NCBI GenBank assembly: GCA_027323595.1 | Contig: DAHWBL010000253.1 | Span: forward strand, 1-32,848 | DNA length: 32,848 nt | Direction: 5' to 3' | DNA from: Acetobacteraceae bacterium | Lineage (GTDB): Bacteria > Pseudomonadota > Alphaproteobacteria > Acetobacterales > Acetobacteraceae | Shown: positions 30,171-32,848 of the stretch, in pieces | Position numbering within the stretch: the stretch's first letter is position 1 | How the letters are laid out: each line of letters starts with the position of its first letter | Translations under genes and position numbers: made by a program | Notes under the pieces: model-generated | Databases searched by the model: none | The model's input: only the letters and a program-made list of their open reading frames with translations | What the model was told of the DNA's origin: nothing

Positions 30171-31261
30171 TGACGCGCGGCGCCACGCGGGTTGCCTACG
30201 CGCTGATCATCGGCATCGCGGTGCTGATCGCGGGGCTCAATCTTGCGCTGCCAGAGACATCAGCGTTGCATCCGTCCACCTTCGTCATGTCGTTGACGGG
30301 CAAATATCTCAGCTACGCGATCCTCGCCTTGTCGGTTGATCTGGTCTGGGGGTTCGCCGGCATCCTCAGCCTCGGCCACGCCGCGTTTTTCGCGCTCGGC
30401 GGATACGCCATGGGCATGTATCTGATGCGCCAGATCGGCGGTCGCGGGGTGTATGGCAACGCGGTGCTGCCCGACTTCATGGTGTTCCTGAACTACAAAT
30501 CCCTGCCCTGGTACTGGCACGGATTCGACATGGGCGGCTTTGCGATCCTGATGGCGATCCTGGTGCCGGGGCTGATCGCGCTGATTTTCGGCTGGCTCAC
30601 CTTCCGCAGCCGGGTCAGCGGCGTGTATCTGTCGATCATCACCCAGGCACTGACCTATGCGTTGCTGCTCGCATTTTTTCGCAACGACATGGGCTTCGGC
30701 GGCAATAATGGCCTGACCGATTTCAAGGACATGTTCGGACTGAAGCTGCAATCCGATGCGGTTCGCGCGGGGCTGCTGGTTGCCACCGCGATTATCCTTT
30801 GCCTGCAACTCGCACTTGCGCAATTCGTGGTCCGCTCGCGCTTCGGCAAGGTGTTGATCGCGGTGCGCGACACCGAGAGTCGTACGCGCTTTCTTGGCTA
30901 CCGCCCGGAATCCTACAAGCTCGTGGTCTGGGTGCTGTCGGCGATGATGGCGGGCATCGGCGGCGCGCTGTATGTGCCGCAGGTCGGTATCATCAACCCT
31001 GGCGAGTTCGCGCCTGGAAACTCCATCGAGGCGGTGATCTGGGTTGCCGTCGGCGGTCGCGGCACACTCATCGGCCCGATCATCGGCGCGGTCATCGTCA
31101 ATCTGGGCAAGACCTGGTTCACCGCGATCCTTCCGGAATACTGGCTCTATGCGCTTGGCGCGTTGTTCGTTCTGGTCACCATCTTTTTGCCCAATGGCAT
31201 TCTGGGACTGTTGCGCGCGCGTCGTTCCGGCAAGGCTGAAGCGCGCGCGGTGGCGCCATGA
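30167..31261 (+). CDS. urtC: Urea ABC transporter permease UrtC
   Basis: A 364-residue LivM-type permease with about ten hydrophobic segments. Typical features: LSVDLVWGFAGILSLGHAAFFALGGYAMGMY, FGWLTFRSRVSGVYLSIITQALTYA, the NNGLTDFKDMFG loop, and the conserved cytoplasmic VRDTESRTRFLGYRPESYK, which contacts the ATPase subunits. The C-terminal end is basic. It forms the urea channel with UrtB. The start overlaps the urtB stop, and its own stop overlaps urtD by ATGA. Confidence 0.95.
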   Translation: MMTRGATRVAYALIIGIAVLIAGLNLALPETSALHPSTFVMSLTGKYLSYAILALSVDLVWGFAGILSLGHAAFFALGGYAMGMYLMRQIGGRGVYGNAVLPDFMVFLNYKSLPWYWHGFDMGGFAILMAILVPGLIALIFGWLTFRSRVSGVYLSIITQALTYALLLAFFRNDMGFGGNNGLTDFKDMFGLKLQSDAVRAGLLVATAIILCLQLALAQFVVRSRFGKVLIAVRDTESRTRFLGYRPESYKLVVWVLSAMMAGIGGALYVPQVGIINPGEFAPGNSIEAVIWVAVGGRGTLIGPIIGAVIVNLGKTWFTAILPEYWLYALGALFVLVTIFLPNGILGLLRARRSGKAEARAVAP

Positions 31262-32007
31262 CCGAGGACACGGCGAGCCTGCTGTATCTTGACGGCATCT
31301 GCGTCAGCTTCGACGGGTTCAAGGCGCTCAATAACCTGTCGTTGCTGCTGGCACCTGGTGAAATGCGCGCGGTGATCGGCCCGAACGGGGCCGGCAAGAC
31401 CACGATGATGGACGTGATCACCGGCAAGACCCGCCCCGACGAGGGCCGCGCGATTTTTGGGGAGGCCACCGACCTCACCAAGCTCGACGAACCCTCGATC
31501 GCCGCACTGGGCATCGGCCGCAAATTCCAAAAGCCGACAGTGTTCGAGCCACACACGGTGCGCGACAATCTGCTGCTGGCGCTCGCCTCCGACCGGCGGG
31601 CGCGCTTCACCATGTTCGCCCGCGAGACCAGCGAAGAAGCAGACAGGATCGCGGAAATTCTGACCACCATCCGGCTCGTCGAGCAATCGGCCCGGCGGGC
31701 GGGCGACCTGTCGCACGGTCAGAAACAATGGCTGGAGATCGGCATGCTGATCGCGCAGGACCCGGCATTGCTGCTGGTGGATGAACCGGTGGCCGGCATG
31801 ACCGATGCCGAAACCGAGCAAACCGCCGAACTGCTGCGCGAGATCAACCGCACCCGCGCGGTCGTGGTGGTGGAGCATGACATGGATTTCGTTCGCGCGC
31901 TTGGCGTGAAGGTCACGGTGCTGCATGAAGGGTCGGTGCTGTCCGAAGGCAGCCTCGACCATGTCAGCAACGATCCGCGCGTCATCGAAGTCTATCTGGG
32001 CCGCTGA
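31258..32007 (+). CDS. urtD: Urea ABC transporter ATP-binding protein UrtD
   Basis: A 249-residue ABC ATPase (LivG type). Walker A GPNGAGKTT (41-49), Q-loop near QKPTVFEPHTVRDNL (91-105), the ABC signature in its common UrtD form LSHGQ (151-155), Walker B LLLVDEP (171-177), and switch His207 in VVVVEHDM. The N-terminal VSFDGFKALNNLSL is characteristic of UrtD. It pairs with UrtE to power urea uptake. It is translationally coupled to urtC (ATGA) and separated from urtE by three bases. Confidence 0.96.
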   Translation: MTEDTASLLYLDGICVSFDGFKALNNLSLLLAPGEMRAVIGPNGAGKTTMMDVITGKTRPDEGRAIFGEATDLTKLDEPSIAALGIGRKFQKPTVFEPHTVRDNLLLALASDRRARFTMFARETSEEADRIAEILTTIRLVEQSARRAGDLSHGQKQWLEIGMLIAQDPALLLVDEPVAGMTDAETEQTAELLREINRTRAVVVVEHDMDFVRALGVKVTVLHEGSVLSEGSLDHVSNDPRVIEVYLGR

Positions 32008-32010
32008 TCC

Positions 32011-32706
32011 ATGCTCCAACTCGACCAGATCGATCTGTATTACGGCGCGGCGATCGCGCTGCGTTCGGTCAGCCTCACCGCCAGGGTCGGCGAGGTCACC
32101 TGTTTGCTCGGGCGCAATGGCGTGGGCAAGACCAGCCTGCTGCGCGCGGTCACCGGCACGCATCCGGTGCGCGCCGGGCGCATCAGTTGGGAAGGCGCCG
32201 ACATCACCCGGCTGCCGGCGTTCGAGCGCGCGCGCCGCGGCATCGCCTGTGTGCCGCAGGGACGCGACATTTTCCCGCTGCTCAGCGTGCGCGAAAATCT
32301 GGAGACCGGATTCGCTGTTCTGCCGCGCCGCGAACGCCGCGTTCCCGACGAGATTTTCGAGTTGTTTCCCGTGCTGAAATCCATGCTGTCGCGCCGCGGC
32401 GGCGATCTTTCCGGTGGCCAGCAGCAGCAGCTCGCAATCGGGCGCGCGCTGGTCATGCGGCCTCGCCTGCTGGTGTTGGACGAGCCGACGGAGGGCATCC
32501 AGCCGTCGATCATCAAGGATATCGGCCGCGTCATCACGCTGTTGCGCGGCCGCGGCACGATGGCGATTTTGCTCGTGGAACAATATTTCGACTTTGCCCA
32601 TGAACTGGCGCAACATATCGCGGTGATGGATCGCGGCAGCATCGTCCTTGACGGACCCACCGAACAGCTCGACGCGCAGGATGTCAGACGGCGCCTGTCT
32701 GTCTGA
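32011..32706 (+). CDS. urtE: Urea ABC transporter ATP-binding protein UrtE
   Basis: A 231-residue ABC ATPase (LivF type). Walker A GRNGVGKTS (34-42), VPQGRDIFPLLSVRENL (81-97), signature LSGGQQQQ (133-140), Walker B LLVLDEPTEGIQPSII (153-168), and Gln191 in VEQYFDFA at the switch position, which is usual for this subfamily. Length and ending (LDAQDVRRRLSV) are normal. The predicted ureD start lies inside its last codons, which links urea uptake to urease assembly in one transcript. Confidence 0.96.
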   Translation: MLQLDQIDLYYGAAIALRSVSLTARVGEVTCLLGRNGVGKTSLLRAVTGTHPVRAGRISWEGADITRLPAFERARRGIACVPQGRDIFPLLSVRENLETGFAVLPRRERRVPDEIFELFPVLKSMLSRRGGDLSGGQQQQLAIGRALVMRPRLLVLDEPTEGIQPSIIKDIGRVITLLRGRGTMAILLVEQYFDFAHELAQHIAVMDRGSIVLDGPTEQLDAQDVRRRLSV

Positions 32707-32848
32707 TCGCGTGCCCCTGCAACGCGCGCGCGGCGTGCTCACGCTTGGCGTCGCCAGGCGCGAGGGTGGCGGCACCGCGCTCGCCCGCCTGCGCCAGGAG
32801 GGGTGCCTCAAGGCGCGTCTGCCCGCCATCGAGCGTGGCGCGGATCTC
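32681..32848 (+). CDS. ureD: Urease accessory protein UreD, 5' end only
   Basis: A 56-codon open frame running off the window end. The reading QRARGVLTLGVAR followed by GGGTALARLRQEGCLKARLP resembles the N-terminus of UreD, the urease-apoprotein chaperone that, with UreF and UreG, helps load nickel. The ATG at 32681 overlaps the urtE end by 26 bases; a GTG at 32711 just after urtE is an alternative start. The position directly after urtABCDE matches the common urt-ure order, so structural urease genes (ureABC) probably follow beyond the window. Confidence 0.8.
   Translation, partial: MSDGACLSDRVPLQRARGVLTLGVARREGGGTALARLRQEGCLKARLPAIERGADL

Overview
The window is GC-rich, densely coded DNA with many 4-bp ATGA stop/start overlaps. 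It most resembles an alphaproteobacterial chromosome, and I would guess Acetobacteraceae. That guess rests on protein flavour and gene content (urt-ure operon, Ior- and Cox-type molybdenum hydroxylases, orphan periplasmic binding proteins), not on a marker gene. I see no rRNA, tRNA, insertion sequence, CRISPR array or prophage. No gene-free stretch exceeds 300 bases; the longest is 12574-12844.

Left part (1-18330): a catabolic island. A minus-strand operon (4412 down to 1) encodes a DUF2848 protein, a GntR/FCD regulator, a cupin, an FAD aromatic monooxygenase, an amidase, and the start of an exported protein. Divergent from it are a second amidase and a two-subunit molybdenum hydroxylase of the isoquinoline 1-oxidoreductase type with a twin-arginine leader. 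Next come a minus-strand pair (Rieske ferredoxin and ACMSD-like amidohydrolase), a LysR regulator, an ACS-type MFS permease, a divergent coxG-coxM-coxL-coxS-like operon for a second molybdenum hydroxylase, and another MFS permease. Ring hydroxylases, amide hydrolases and organic-acid permeases together suggest breakdown of an N-heterocyclic or amide-bearing aromatic compound; the substrate is unknown. An ATGAA-N5-TTCAT dyad occurs upstream of the LysR gene and again, with 9-bp arms, between the MFS gene and coxG. This links the two blocks to one likely regulator.

Middle (18405-22565): hddA-gmhA-hddC-gmhB, a complete set for making GDP-D-glycero-D-manno-heptose, with a convergent glycosyltransferase gene. 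This is probably for a surface polysaccharide or glycoprotein.

22581-27017: purU (formyltetrahydrofolate deformylase), an NMT1-type binding protein, a divergent luciferase-like flavin monooxygenase, an AT-rich intergenic patch, and a second NMT1-type binding protein. Neither binding protein has adjacent transporter partners.

Right end (27140-32848): the urea ABC transporter operon urtABCDE running into ureD, which is cut by the window end. A near-consensus sigma-54 promoter precedes urtA, and a Rho-independent terminator hairpin sits between urtA and urtB. This fits nitrogen-limitation control with high UrtA expression and partial read-through to the membrane components.
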